In this document: positions 15,312-24,409 of the stretch, in pieces
How positions within the stretch are numbered: the first letter of the stretch is position 1
How the letters are laid out: each line of letters starts with the position of its first letter
Assembly (NCBI GenBank): GCA_964619785.1
Contig: CAZUGH010000002.1
Coordinates: forward strand, 20,168-84,167
From: CAZUGH01 sp964619785
GTDB lineage: Bacteria > Bacillota > Clostridia > Lachnospirales > Lachnospiraceae
Reading direction: 5' to 3'
Length of the DNA: 64,000 nucleotides
Made by a program: the position numbers and the translations under genes
Notes under the pieces: model-generated
The model's database searches: none
What the model saw: the letters and a program-made list of their open reading frames with translations, nothing else
What the model was told of the DNA's origin: nothing

Positions 15312-16670
15312 ATGGATTTAGCATCCAAATCATTAAAAGAATTAAAAGATATGGCAAAAGAACTGGGGATTCGTAATGTGTCTACACTACGTAAGCCAGA
15401 CCTTGTGGATATTCTAACAAGAGCAAATAAGATGACAGAACATAACAAGGTTGAGAAGAGGGAAGAACCAAGGAGAACAAACGAAGAGTCGAAGCGAACG
15501 AATGATCCGACAGAACTTGGTGCTACGGAGATGAAGCAGCTAGATAGTGGAATCATGAAGAGTGGAATTTTGGAGGTTATGCCAGAAGGATACGGATTTA
15601 TTCGCTGTGACAACTTTTTACCAGGAGAGAATGACGTCTATGTTGCTCCATCGTTAATTCGCAAGATGGATCTCAGAACAGGTGACATCATTCAGGGGAA
15701 TACGAGAGTGAAGACACAGAATGAGAAGTTTAGTGCACTTTTATATATTAAGACAATAAACGGACATAAGGTAGATGAACTACGACATCGTAAGAAGTTT
15801 GAAGATTTGACTCCTATTTTCCCAAATGAACGAATTCATTTAGAGACACCTGGAGCAGGTATTTCGATGCGTATGCTTGATTTGATTTCTCCAATTGGTA
15901 AGGGACAACGTGGTATGATTGTATCCCAGCCTAAGACTGGTAAGACAACATTGCTCAAGCAAGTAGCGAAGGCAGTGACGAAGAATTATCCGGATATGTA
16001 TCTCATTGTCTTGTTGATTGATGAGAGACCTGAGGAAGTTACAGATATCAAGGAGTCTATCGAAGGCAAGCATGTAGATGTTATTTATTCGACCTTTGAT
16101 GAGTTGCCTGAGAATCATAAGCGTGTATCTGAGATGGTTATTGAGAGAGCGAAGAGACTTGTGGAGATGGGCGAAGATGTTGTAATTCTGTTAGATAGTA
16201 TCACACGTTTGGCTCGTGCTTATAACTTGACGGTTCAACCAAGTGGCCGTACATTATCGGGCGGTCTTGATCCTGCGGCACTTCATATGCCAAAGAGATT
16301 TTTTGGTGCAGCGAGAAACATGCGTGAAGGTGGAAGCCTAACCGTTCTTGCCACAGCTCTTGTTGATACAGGAAGTCGTATGGACGATGTTGTATTTGAG
16401 GAATTTAAGGGAACTGGTAACATGGAACTTGTGCTTGACCGTCATTTATCAGAGAAGAGAATTTTCCCTGCGATTGACATTCAGAAGTCCAGTACAAGAA
16501 GAGAAGATTTGTTGTTAGACGCAAGAGAACAGGAAGCCGTATATATTATGCGTAAAGCTCTTGGCGGCTCGCGTTCAGATGATTCGTTAGAACAGATTAC
16601 TAATTTGTTTAAGAAAACCAAGAATAACGATGAATTTATTGACATGGTAAAAAAGATTCGGTTGAATTAA
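15312..16670 (+). CDS. rho: Transcription termination factor Rho
   Basis: Hexameric RNA helicase that terminates untranslated transcripts. The N-terminal Rho-N helix domain (SLKELKDMAKELGIRN) is followed by a short basic, Glu/Arg/Asn-rich insert (about residues 45-75), an RNA-binding cold-shock-like domain with GYGFIR, then the ATPase with Walker A QPKTGKTTLLK, Walker B VVILLDSITRLARAYN and the Q-loop region. Length 452. Its 190-base upstream region carries two candidate promoters. Next gene is rpmE, as in many Firmicutes. Confidence 0.97.
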   Translation: MDLASKSLKELKDMAKELGIRNVSTLRKPDLVDILTRANKMTEHNKVEKREEPRRTNEESKRTNDPTELGATEMKQLDSGIMKSGILEVMPEGYGFIRCDNFLPGENDVYVAPSLIRKMDLRTGDIIQGNTRVKTQNEKFSALLYIKTINGHKVDELRHRKKFEDLTPIFPNERIHLETPGAGISMRMLDLISPIGKGQRGMIVSQPKTGKTTLLKQVAKAVTKNYPDMYLIVLLIDERPEEVTDIKESIEGKHVDVIYSTFDELPENHKRVSEMVIERAKRLVEMGEDVVILLDSITRLARAYNLTVQPSGRTLSGGLDPAALHMPKRFFGAARNMREGGSLTVLATALVDTGSRMDDVVFEEFKGTGNMELVLDRHLSEKRIFPAIDIQKSSTRREDLLLDAREQEAVYIMRKALGGSRSDDSLEQITNLFKKTKNNDEFIDMVKKIRLN

Positions 16671-16678
16671 AAAAAGCC

Positions 16679-16707
16679 TTGCATTTTTTAAAGTGTCATG
16701 CTACAAT
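16679..16707 (+). promoter_or_regulatory. Candidate promoter for rpmE
   Basis: TTGCAT (16679-16684), 17 bases, TACAAT (16702-16707), just after the rho stop. Confidence 0.6.
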
Positions 16708-16789
16708 TATAAAGCCTTTTTGAGCAAAGATATGACGAATTTTGTCATGAAGTCATAGAATAAAAATAAGTAGTGAGGTGAATTAGATC

Positions 16790-16999
16790 ATGAGAGAAGG
16801 AATCCATCCAGAATATTACCAGGCCAAGGTAACTTGCAACTGTGGTAATGAATTCGTAACAGGTTCAACCAATGAGGATATCCACGTTGAAGTTTGTTCC
16901 AAGTGCCATCCTTTCTATACAGGACAGCAGAAAGCTATTTCTGCTCGTGGAGCGATTGATAAGTTTAATCGTAAGTACGGTTTAAGCCAGGACAACTAA
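16790..16999 (+). CDS. rpmE: 50S ribosomal protein L31, zinc-binding form
   Basis: Ribosomal protein L31 bridges the two subunits at the central protuberance. The protein keeps the zinc ligands of the C+ form (Cys16, Cys18, Cys36, Cys39 in CNC and CSKC), so it is the zinc-dependent type rather than the Zur-induced C- paralogue. 69 residues, start MREGIHPEYY, RBS GTGAGGTG. Has its own promoter candidate and a strong terminator, so it is likely monocistronic. Confidence 0.96.
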   Translation: MREGIHPEYYQAKVTCNCGNEFVTGSTNEDIHVEVCSKCHPFYTGQQKAISARGAIDKFNRKYGLSQDN

Positions 17000-17014
17000 G
17001 AAGACGTACACATA

Positions 17015-17047
17015 ATAGGTTGAGATGTTGAGTCTCAGCCTATTTTT
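17015..17047 (+). terminator. Rho-independent terminator after rpmE
   Basis: ATAGGTTGAGA (17015-17025) pairs with TCTCAGCCTAT (17033-17043), 11 pairs with one G-U, loop of seven, then a run of five T. Confidence 0.9.
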
Positions 17048-17078
17048 GCATTAATTAAGATTTTTTAGGAGGATGTAC

Positions 17079-18227
17079 ATGAGATCATCTGAAATCGGAG
17101 GCCAGGCTGTCATCGAAGGGGTAATGATGAAGAACAAGGATCAGTACGCAGTTGCTGTCCGCAAGCCCGATCACCAAATTGAGATTAAGAAAAGTGAATA
17201 CAAGAGTCTGAAAGACAAGAGCAAGATATGTTCTTTTCCTATTATTAGAGGTATCGTTGCATTTGTTGAATCCCTGAAACTGGGTATGCAGACATTAACA
17301 TATTCAGCAAGCTTTTTAGAGGAAGAAGAGGAAGCTGCTAAAAAGGAAAAGACCGAAGAAGAGCTTAAGAAGCAAGAAGCCAAGGAAAATGTTTTGATGG
17401 GGCTTACGGTGATGCTTGCCGTTGTCATTGCGATTGCAATCTTTGTTATGCTTCCTTTCTTTGTATCAGAAGCGCTTCGTAAAGTGATTCCATCGATTCA
17501 ACTTCGAGGATTAATCGAAGGTGTTATTCGTGTGGGATTATTTATTGGTTATGTGAAAGCAATTTCGCTGATGCAAGATATTAAGCGAGTATTTATGTAT
17601 CATGGAGCAGAACATAAGACGATTAACTGTGTAGAGAATGGACTTGACTTGACGGTCGAGAATGTTCGAGGACAGTCGAAGTGTCACAAGAGATGTGGAA
17701 CTAGTTTTCTGTTAATCGTTATGTTGATTAGTATTTTATTTTTCTTGTTTATTGTAGTAGACAATATGTGGCTTCGTATGGTATTGCGATTGGTTTTGAT
17801 TCCGATTGTTGCTGGAGTTGCTTATGAGTTTATCCGCTTGGCTGGAAGAAGTGATAATAAAGTTGTCAATATTTTGAGTAAACCAGGTCTATGGCTTCAG
17901 GGACTTACAACAAGTGAGCCAGATGATGACATGATAGAAGTTGCGATTGCATCTGTAGATGCTGTCTTTGATTGGAAGACCTATGTGGAAAAAGTCAGAG
18001 AAGAAGCTGCGGCCACTCCAGAAGAAGAGGACGAGACAGTAGAAGAGCCTGAGACACCAGAGGAGACTGAGACGCCAGAAGAAGAGATGGCGGCAACAGA
18101 GGAGTCTACAGAAGTAGAAGATGATTTAGAGATAGTGGGTCTAGAAGAGACCGAAGAAGAGGATGAGATACTAAAGGCACTCGATTATGTGTTCACAACA
18201 CCAGATGATGCCAAGGATAAGGATTGA
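17079..18227 (+). CDS. DUF1385 family membrane protein with acidic tail
   Basis: A multi-pass membrane protein of the DUF1385 family, conserved in Firmicutes beside prmC-prfA; function unknown. The family motifs GGQAVIEGVMMKN near the N-terminus and HGAEHKTINC and HKRCGTSF in the core are present, with hydrophobic segments near residues 105-130, 150-170, 205-225 and 230-250. AGGAGG (17067-17072) spaces the ATG at 17079; the ATG at 17073 abuts it and is rejected. The last ~75 residues are extremely rich in Glu and Thr with repeated ETPEE units, an unusual cytosolic or surface tail. prmC starts seven bases later. Confidence 0.9.
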   Translation: MRSSEIGGQAVIEGVMMKNKDQYAVAVRKPDHQIEIKKSEYKSLKDKSKICSFPIIRGIVAFVESLKLGMQTLTYSASFLEEEEEAAKKEKTEEELKKQEAKENVLMGLTVMLAVVIAIAIFVMLPFFVSEALRKVIPSIQLRGLIEGVIRVGLFIGYVKAISLMQDIKRVFMYHGAEHKTINCVENGLDLTVENVRGQSKCHKRCGTSFLLIVMLISILFFLFIVVDNMWLRMVLRLVLIPIVAGVAYEFIRLAGRSDNKVVNILSKPGLWLQGLTTSEPDDDMIEVAIASVDAVFDWKTYVEKVREEAAATPEEEDETVEEPETPEETETPEEEMAATEESTEVEDDLEIVGLEETEEEDEILKALDYVFTTPDDAKDKD

Positions 18228-18233
18228 TTCTCT

Positions 18234-19070
18234 ATGAGATTACGTGAATTATTAGAAGAAGGTACCAAGCAGTTATTATCACACCAAGTACCGGATGCTA
18301 AGATAGATGCCAGTCTGCTATTGTTTTATATATGTGGTATGGATCGAAGTGCTTATTTTATGAAACAAGATGAAGAGGCGACGCCAGATGAAATTTGTAG
18401 GTATCGACAGCTGATTGAACAAAGATGTCAGCGCATCCCGTTGCAACATCTGACAGGTGAAGCAGAGTTTATGGGGTTGTCTTTTGAAGTAAATAAGCAT
18501 GTACTAATTCCAAGACAAGATACAGAGTGTCTTGTGGAGGAAGTGTTGCAAGTATGCAAAGATAGGACTGTGCTTGATCTGTGTACTGGTTCAGGATGCA
18601 TAGCAATTAGTATTGCAGCATTGGGAACACCTTCACAGGTGAGTGCAGTGGATGTCTCTCGGGCAGCCTTGCAAGTGGCTGAGAGGAATATAGTGAAGAA
18701 TCAAGTTCAGGTAGAACTGATTGAGAGTGATTTATTTGCAAATTGCCCAGGAAGATTTGACATCCTGGTGTCGAATCCGCCTTATATTGAGACGGAGGTT
18801 ATCGATACCCTAATGCCAGAGGTGAGAGAACACGAACCGATGATGGCACTGGATGGAAGTCCCGATGGGCTTTTCTTCTATCGTAAGATTATCTATGAGG
18901 CGAGAGAGCATTTGCAAGAGGATGGGCACATTTTCCTAGAGATTGGATATAATCAAGGAGAGGCAGTGTGTGACCTATTAAGAGAACAAGGTTTTGAACA
19001 AATTGAGTGTAAGAAGGATTTGGGCGGTCTCGATCGAATCGTGATGGCTCGAGTCAGGAAAGGACAGTAG
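18234..19070 (+). CDS. prmC: Release-factor glutamine methyltransferase PrmC (HemK)
   Basis: Methylates the Gln of the GGQ motif in class-1 release factors. It has the N-terminal helical domain, then a SAM-binding Rossmann fold with VLDLCTGSGCIAISIA and the catalytic NPPY motif in VSNPPYIE that grips the target Gln. 278 residues, typical. It lies two bases upstream of prfA, its substrate gene, the usual arrangement. Confidence 0.96.
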   Translation: MRLRELLEEGTKQLLSHQVPDAKIDASLLLFYICGMDRSAYFMKQDEEATPDEICRYRQLIEQRCQRIPLQHLTGEAEFMGLSFEVNKHVLIPRQDTECLVEEVLQVCKDRTVLDLCTGSGCIAISIAALGTPSQVSAVDVSRAALQVAERNIVKNQVQVELIESDLFANCPGRFDILVSNPPYIETEVIDTLMPEVREHEPMMALDGSPDGLFFYRKIIYEAREHLQEDGHIFLEIGYNQGEAVCDLLREQGFEQIECKKDLGGLDRIVMARVRKGQ

Positions 19071-19072
19071 TT

Positions 19073-20146
19073 ATGTTTGATAAATTAGAGGATCTACTCC
19101 TTCGATATCAGGAGGTTTTAGCTGAACTTAGTGAACAAGGAGTGTTAGATGATCAGGATCGCTATCGGAGATTGATGAAGGAACAGACAGATCTTGAACC
19201 AATCGTAGAAAAGTACAAAGAGTATAAAGAGAAAAAAGCGGGTATCGAAGATAGTCTGGCAATGCTTGAAGAAGAGACAGATGAAGAGATGCGTGAGATG
19301 GCGAAGGAAGAGTTAAATGATTGCAAAGCCAGCATTGAAGTGATTGAAAAAGATTTGCAGATTCTGCTTCTTCCCAAAGATCCTAATGATGACAAGAATG
19401 TTATTGTTGAGATTCGAGCAGGTGCAGGTGGCGATGAGGCAGCCTTGTTTGCCGCTGATTTGTATCGTATGTATGCAAAGTATGCAGAGACTCAGCATTG
19501 GAAAGTTGATATGATGAGTGCCAATGAAAATGGAATCGGTGGTTTCAAGGAAGTTGTATTCATGATTAATGGACTTGGTGCTTATTCCAAGTTAAAATAT
19601 GAGAGTGGGGTACACCGTGTACAACGTATTCCTGCTACTGAGTCCGGTGGAAGAATTCATACCTCTACAGCGACTGTGGCAATTATGCCAGAAGCAGAAG
19701 AGGTTGATGTACAGCTTGATATGAATGATTGTCGTTTTGATGTATTCCGTGCATCTGGTAATGGTGGACAGTGTGTCAATACAACAGATTCGGCGGTACG
19801 ATTGACACATATTCCAACCGGAATCGTTGTTTCATGTCAGGATGAGAAATCTCAGCTTAAGAATAAAGATAAAGCGTTGAAGGTTCTGCGCTCTCGTTTA
19901 TACGACTTAGAATGTGCGAAAGCGCATGATGCAGAGGCAGAGGCAAGACGAAGTCAGATTGGTACGGGTGATCGTTCCGAGAAGATTCGTACTTATAATT
20001 ATCCACAGGGACGTGTGACAGATCATCGAATCAAGTTGACACTTCATCGTCTCGATGCGATTATTAATGGAGATATTGAAGAAATTATCGACAGTTTGAT
20101 TGCTGCGGATCAGGCAGCTAAGCTGAGTAATATGCAGGAGGCATAG
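19073..20146 (+). CDS. prfA: Peptide chain release factor 1
   Basis: RF1 reads UAA and UAG and hydrolyses peptidyl-tRNA. The catalytic GGQ is in SGNGGQCVNTTDSAVR, and the anticodon-like PAT tripeptide (RIPATESGGR) identifies RF1 rather than RF2. The residue after GGQ is Cys instead of the common His. 357 residues, full length. Ends four bases before ktrB, so the potassium genes may be read through from this operon. Confidence 0.97.
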   Translation: MFDKLEDLLLRYQEVLAELSEQGVLDDQDRYRRLMKEQTDLEPIVEKYKEYKEKKAGIEDSLAMLEEETDEEMREMAKEELNDCKASIEVIEKDLQILLLPKDPNDDKNVIVEIRAGAGGDEAALFAADLYRMYAKYAETQHWKVDMMSANENGIGGFKEVVFMINGLGAYSKLKYESGVHRVQRIPATESGGRIHTSTATVAIMPEAEEVDVQLDMNDCRFDVFRASGNGGQCVNTTDSAVRLTHIPTGIVVSCQDEKSQLKNKDKALKVLRSRLYDLECAKAHDAEAEARRSQIGTGDRSEKIRTYNYPQGRVTDHRIKLTLHRLDAIINGDIEEIIDSLIAADQAAKLSNMQEA

Positions 20147-20150
20147 GGAG

Positions 20151-21521
20151 ATGCTACTGAAAAAGACGCGTTCTTTAACGACAACGCAGATAATCATGTT
20201 TGGTTTCTTAGGGGCGATTGTGCTAGGGACAATTTTACTATCGCTACCAATTGCTAGTAGCAATGGCGAGGCAACGCCTTTGATTGACGCTTTATTTACA
20301 TCAACCACTTCAGTATGTGTAACGGGATTGGTCGTCGTACCTACATTAACTCATTGGAGTATGTTTGGTCAGGGCGTCATTATGCTGTTAATTCAGGTGG
20401 GTGGACTAGGTGTTATCACATTTACTACGTTAGTACTTTTGTTTATGGGTAAACAGATTAGTTTGAAAGAACGTCTCTTGATACAGGACGCTTATAATCT
20501 AGATAGTGTTCGAGGTGTTGTAAGACTTACCATTCGGATTGTGAAAGGAACACTACGAGTAGAGGGCGTCGGTGCTGTATTGTATGCAATTGTGTACATT
20601 CCAGCGTATGGTGTTGGACCGGGTATATGGAAGAGCATTTTCAATTCGGTTTCTGCATTTTGTAATGCCGGAATGGATTTGATTGGCGATTACAGCTTAC
20701 AACCATTTCAGGGAAATATAATCATCAATGTTACAACGATGGCACTTATTATCCTTGGTGGTTTGGGATTCCCTGTGTGGTGGAACATATTAGATGTATT
20801 GAAAAAACGAAAGAAGTGCTATATGGGATGGCGCGATGCTGCTCATCATTTCACACTTCATACGAAAATTGTTGTTTCTGTAACGGTAATATTAATTCTC
20901 ATCGGGGCAATACTAGTATTTGGATTGGAGTTTAGTAATCCAGCAACTCTTGGCAAGTTATCTATGTTTGACAAGGTTCAAGCATCGTTCTTCCAGTCTG
21001 TGACGACGAGAACGGCAGGATTTTTCACCATTCCACAGGAAAGTCTACGTAATGCTACGGCATTGATTTGCGTCATATTGATGTTTATTGGTGGTTCTCC
21101 ATCAGGAACAGCGGGTGGTGTGAAGACGACTACATTGGGAATCATTCTGTTAGCAGTATATTCGATTACAAGAGGGCGCAAGGATACAGAGGCATTTGGA
21201 CGCAAGATTTCCACATCACTTGTGAAGAAAGCGATGGCGGTATTTACATTAAGTATTAGTGTAATGTTTATATCAATTATTATATTGACAATTGTGCAAC
21301 CAGGAGACTTCTTGGATTTATTATATGAGAGTAGTTCTGCAATTGGTACGGTAGGACTTTCAAGAGCTTTTACAGGAAACTTGAATGTTTTCGGAAAAAT
21401 AGTTATAATATGTACTATGTACGCTGGACGAGTTGGACCGATTTCATTAGCATTGTTCTTTAACTCACGTAAATACGTGAATGCTAGAAGTTTTCCAACG
21501 GAGAATATAAGAGTCGGATAA
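20151..21521 (+). CDS. ktrB: Potassium uptake channel subunit, KtrB/TrkH family
   Basis: Membrane subunit of a Ktr/Trk potassium uptake system with four M1-P-M2 repeats. Selectivity-filter loops are seen at STTSVCVTGL, CNAGMDL, TTRTAGFF and SAIGTVGLSR; each has the single conserved Gly expected for the family. The 456-residue length fits KtrB better than the longer TrkH. Its regulator ktrA follows 29 bases later. Sodium coupling and affinity cannot be judged. Confidence 0.93.
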   Translation: MLLKKTRSLTTTQIIMFGFLGAIVLGTILLSLPIASSNGEATPLIDALFTSTTSVCVTGLVVVPTLTHWSMFGQGVIMLLIQVGGLGVITFTTLVLLFMGKQISLKERLLIQDAYNLDSVRGVVRLTIRIVKGTLRVEGVGAVLYAIVYIPAYGVGPGIWKSIFNSVSAFCNAGMDLIGDYSLQPFQGNIIINVTTMALIILGGLGFPVWWNILDVLKKRKKCYMGWRDAAHHFTLHTKIVVSVTVILILIGAILVFGLEFSNPATLGKLSMFDKVQASFFQSVTTRTAGFFTIPQESLRNATALICVILMFIGGSPSGTAGGVKTTTLGIILLAVYSITRGRKDTEAFGRKISTSLVKKAMAVFTLSISVMFISIIILTIVQPGDFLDLLYESSSAIGTVGLSRAFTGNLNVFGKIVIICTMYAGRVGPISLALFFNSRKYVNARSFPTENIRVG

Positions 21522-21550
21522 TGACATATTAGAATGGAGATTAGGGATTC

Positions 21551-22204
21551 ATGAAAAAGAAAGAGTTTGCTGTTATTGGTTTAGGTCGTTTTGGCAAGAC
21601 GGTTGCAACTTCATTGGCAAGTTCGGGAGCGCAGGTATTGGTTTTAGACCAGGATGAGAATGCACTTCAGGAAGTATCAGATGCTGTGACTCATACGATT
21701 CGTGGCGAAGCTACAAGTGCAAGTACAATTAATCAGCTCGGTTTAGGTAATTATGATGCTGCTGTTATTGCTATGAGTAGTAATCTAGAATCCAATGTTA
21801 TGGCGACTATCCTTGTAAAAGAAGCTGGAGTTCCTTTTATCGTTGTCAAAGCGAAGACGGAATTAGAGGGACGTGTGCTGAAGAAGGTTGGAGCAGACAA
21901 GGTTATCTATCCAGAGAAAGAGACTGGTATGAGACTTGCAAACCATCTGATGCATGATAATTATTTTGAAGCAGTAGAATTGTCAGAGGAATATAGTATT
22001 GTTGATGTAGATATTCCGCAGGACTGGATTGGCAAGAGTTTGAAGACATTGAATATTCGTGCAAAATATGGAGTTAATGTTATCGGTGTTAAGGGTTCTA
22101 GTGAGTTAAATATTAACCCGGCACCAGATGATGTGTTGAAGGAAGATGACGTTTTGATTATGTTAGGACGTAACAATCTTCTCAATAAATTTACAGGCAG
22201 GTAG
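21551..22204 (+). CDS. ktrA: Potassium uptake regulatory subunit KtrA (RCK_N/RCK_C)
   Basis: Cytosolic octameric ring protein that gates KtrB in response to nucleotides. RCK_N Rossmann domain begins with VIGLGRFGKTVATSL (GxGxxG) and has the conserved acid at the end of beta-2 (VLDQDE). The RCK_C domain occupies about residues 135-217. 217 residues, typical. Together with ktrB it forms a complete two-subunit system. Confidence 0.94.
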   Translation: MKKKEFAVIGLGRFGKTVATSLASSGAQVLVLDQDENALQEVSDAVTHTIRGEATSASTINQLGLGNYDAAVIAMSSNLESNVMATILVKEAGVPFIVVKAKTELEGRVLKKVGADKVIYPEKETGMRLANHLMHDNYFEAVELSEEYSIVDVDIPQDWIGKSLKTLNIRAKYGVNVIGVKGSSELNINPAPDDVLKEDDVLIMLGRNNLLNKFTGR

Positions 22205-22209
22205 AAGGA

Positions 22210-22989
22210 TTGATTGAGAGTTCAAGTAATCAACAAATCAAATATCTATTACATGTGAAAAAGAATGGACGCTTCCGCAGGAAAGAGCAGATTTTCCTCG
22301 TAGAAGGTTGGAAGATGGTTGAAGAAGCACTTGGACATGGTTTGGTACAGAGACTATATGTTTCTGAACAACACCAGATGGAGGCACAGAATCGTTTTGG
22401 TGATGTGACTACGAAGGTGGAGGTCTTGTCGGAAAAGGTGTTTGCAGAGGTATCAGATACCATGACACCACAGGGAGTACTTGCAACCGTGAAGATGCCA
22501 GAATATCATCTTCAGGACTATCTTAAGAAAGAGAATATTAGCTTTTTATGCCTGGAGGATATAAATGATCCTGGCAATCTTGGAACGATGATGCGTACAG
22601 CAGAAGGAGCTGGTATGACCGGTGTGATTATGAGTAAAGGCACCGTTGATATATTTAATCCGAAAGTTGTACGAAGCACGATGGGCTCTCTTTTTCGTGT
22701 TCCGTTTTTTTATACGGAAGATTTTTGTGAGGCAATGAATTGTCTTCAAGATGCGAACGTCACTTTATATGCAGCACATCTAAAAGGAAGTACTGCATAC
22801 ATGCAAGAAAAGTATGAAGGTAATACTGGGATTATGATTGGCAATGAAGCGAATGGTTTATCGGAGGCGGCAACGTCGAAGGCAGATTGTCTGGTTCGAA
22901 TTCCGATGGATGGTCAGTTAGAATCTCTGAATGCGGCAGTTTCTGCTGCTATATTGATGTATGAGGTAAGGCGTAACAGACGGTCATAG
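22210..22989 (+). CDS. TrmH/SpoU family RNA 2'-O-methyltransferase
   Basis: SPOUT-class RNA ribose methyltransferase. SPOUT motifs are visible: motif 1 in EDINDPGNLGTMMRTAEG, motif 2 in MIGNEANGLS, motif 3 in IPMDGQLESLNAAVSAAILMYE, forming the trefoil-knot SAM site. The N-terminal substrate-binding domain (residues 1-95) resembles the YsgA/RlmB type, suggesting an rRNA target. The start is TTG at 22210, three bases after AAGG and six after the ktrA stop. RNA target not assigned. Confidence 0.9.
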   Translation: MIESSSNQQIKYLLHVKKNGRFRRKEQIFLVEGWKMVEEALGHGLVQRLYVSEQHQMEAQNRFGDVTTKVEVLSEKVFAEVSDTMTPQGVLATVKMPEYHLQDYLKKENISFLCLEDINDPGNLGTMMRTAEGAGMTGVIMSKGTVDIFNPKVVRSTMGSLFRVPFFYTEDFCEAMNCLQDANVTLYAAHLKGSTAYMQEKYEGNTGIMIGNEANGLSEAATSKADCLVRIPMDGQLESLNAAVSAAILMYEVRRNRRS

Positions 22990-23007
22990 TGTCAGAAGGG
23001 AGGACAT

Positions 23008-23460
23008 ATGGTTACAATAGGAACAGTTCAGGTTAGTGCGGTAGTAATATGGTTGGTTCTTTTTGCTTTGTTCTTGATTTGTGAATTGGCTACCATGGGA
23101 CTTACGACTGTATGGTTTGCTGGTGGCTCACTTGGTGGAATGGTAGTAGCGATTTGTGGAGGAGATATTCCGCTACAGATTGTCGTGGCTATTGTTGTAT
23201 CAATTGTATTACTTGTTGCATTGAGACCATTTGCACGAAGATACCTTGATAAGGGTCGTGTGATGACCAATGTGGACAGCTTGATTGGTCAGGTGGCAAA
23301 GGTTACAAAAGAGATAGACAATCTTAACAATCAGGGACAGGTGGTCATTAAAGGAATGGAGTGGACTGCAAGAAGTGTCGAGGATAAAGTGATTGAGGTT
23401 GGAACAATGGTAACTGTTGAAGAGATATCCGGTGTGAAGGTTATTGTCCGGGCAAACTAG
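23008..23460 (+). CDS. NfeD family membrane protein
   Basis: A short NfeD protein (150 residues): two or three N-terminal membrane segments (residues ~10-75) followed by a C-terminal OB-fold (SLIGQVAKVTKEIDNLNNQGQVVIKGMEW). NfeD proteins partner with SPFH proteins in membrane microdomains; the SPFH gene follows 11 bases later, which supports the call. Start ATG has GGGAGG upstream. Confidence 0.93.
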   Translation: MVTIGTVQVSAVVIWLVLFALFLICELATMGLTTVWFAGGSLGGMVVAICGGDIPLQIVVAIVVSIVLLVALRPFARRYLDKGRVMTNVDSLIGQVAKVTKEIDNLNNQGQVVIKGMEWTARSVEDKVIEVGTMVTVEEISGVKVIVRAN

Positions 23461-23471
23461 GAGGTAGAGAA

Positions 23472-24392
23472 ATGGAAGGATTTGTTGCAATTATTGTTAT
23501 CGTAGTTATCGTGTTGATTATCGTTTCGTCCTGTGTAAAAATCGTACCACAGGCACAGGCTCTTGTTGTAGAGCGTTTGGGTGGATATCACTCAACATGG
23601 AATGTTGGTCTTCATTTTAAATTACCAATCATTGATCGTGTTGCATGTCGTGTGGCATTGAAGGAACAGGTTGTTGATTTTGCTCCACAGCCCGTTATCA
23701 CAAAGGATAATGTTACCATGAGAATTGATACCGTTGTATTTTTCCAGATTACTGATCCTAAGCTTTACGCTTATGGTGTTGAGAATCCGTTGATGGCAAT
23801 TGAGAATCTGACAGCGACTACTCTTCGTAATATTATTGGTGATCTTGAATTGGATCAGACACTGACATCTCGTGAGACAATTAATACGAAGATGCGTTCT
23901 TCTCTTGATATTGCTACTGACCCATGGGGAATTAAGGTAAATCGTGTTGAGTTAAAGAACATTATTCCACCAAGTGAGATTCAGGATGCGATGGAGAAAC
24001 AGATGAAGGCAGAGCGTGAACGTCGTGAATCCATTCTTCGTGCAGAAGGTGAGAAGAGATCTACAATTCTTGTAGCTGAAGGTAAAAAGGAATCTGCAAT
24101 CTTAGAGGCAGAGGGTGAGAAAGCATCGGCAATTCTTCATGCGGAAGCGGTAAAAGAAGCTACAATTCGTGAAGCAGAAGGTAAAGCAGAAGCTATTGAG
24201 GCAATTCAGAAGGCGAATGCAGAAGGTATCCGTTTCTTGAATGAATCCGCACCTAGCCAACAGGTTATTGCAATTAAGAGTTTAGAGGCATTTGAAAAGG
24301 CAGCAGATGGTCAGGCAACTAAGATTATTATTCCATCCGAGATTCAAGGAATGGCTGGACTTGCTAAGTCCGTTGCCGAGGTTATGAAATAA
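23472..24392 (+). CDS. SPFH/stomatin-like membrane protein (QmcA-like)
   Basis: One N-terminal transmembrane segment (residues 3-22), an SPFH/Band-7 domain (VPQAQALVVERLGGYHSTW, about 28-190), then a long coiled coil with repeated R/EAEGEK units (about 175-260), the typical stomatin/paraslipin layout. 306 residues. Coupled to the NfeD gene; the pair likely organises membrane microdomains or protease access. argF follows 17 bases later. Confidence 0.93.
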   Translation: MEGFVAIIVIVVIVLIIVSSCVKIVPQAQALVVERLGGYHSTWNVGLHFKLPIIDRVACRVALKEQVVDFAPQPVITKDNVTMRIDTVVFFQITDPKLYAYGVENPLMAIENLTATTLRNIIGDLELDQTLTSRETINTKMRSSLDIATDPWGIKVNRVELKNIIPPSEIQDAMEKQMKAERERRESILRAEGEKRSTILVAEGKKESAILEAEGEKASAILHAEAVKEATIREAEGKAEAIEAIQKANAEGIRFLNESAPSQQVIAIKSLEAFEKAADGQATKIIIPSEIQGMAGLAKSVAEVMK

Positions 24393-24409
24393 TAAGGAGA
24401 TGTTTACAA

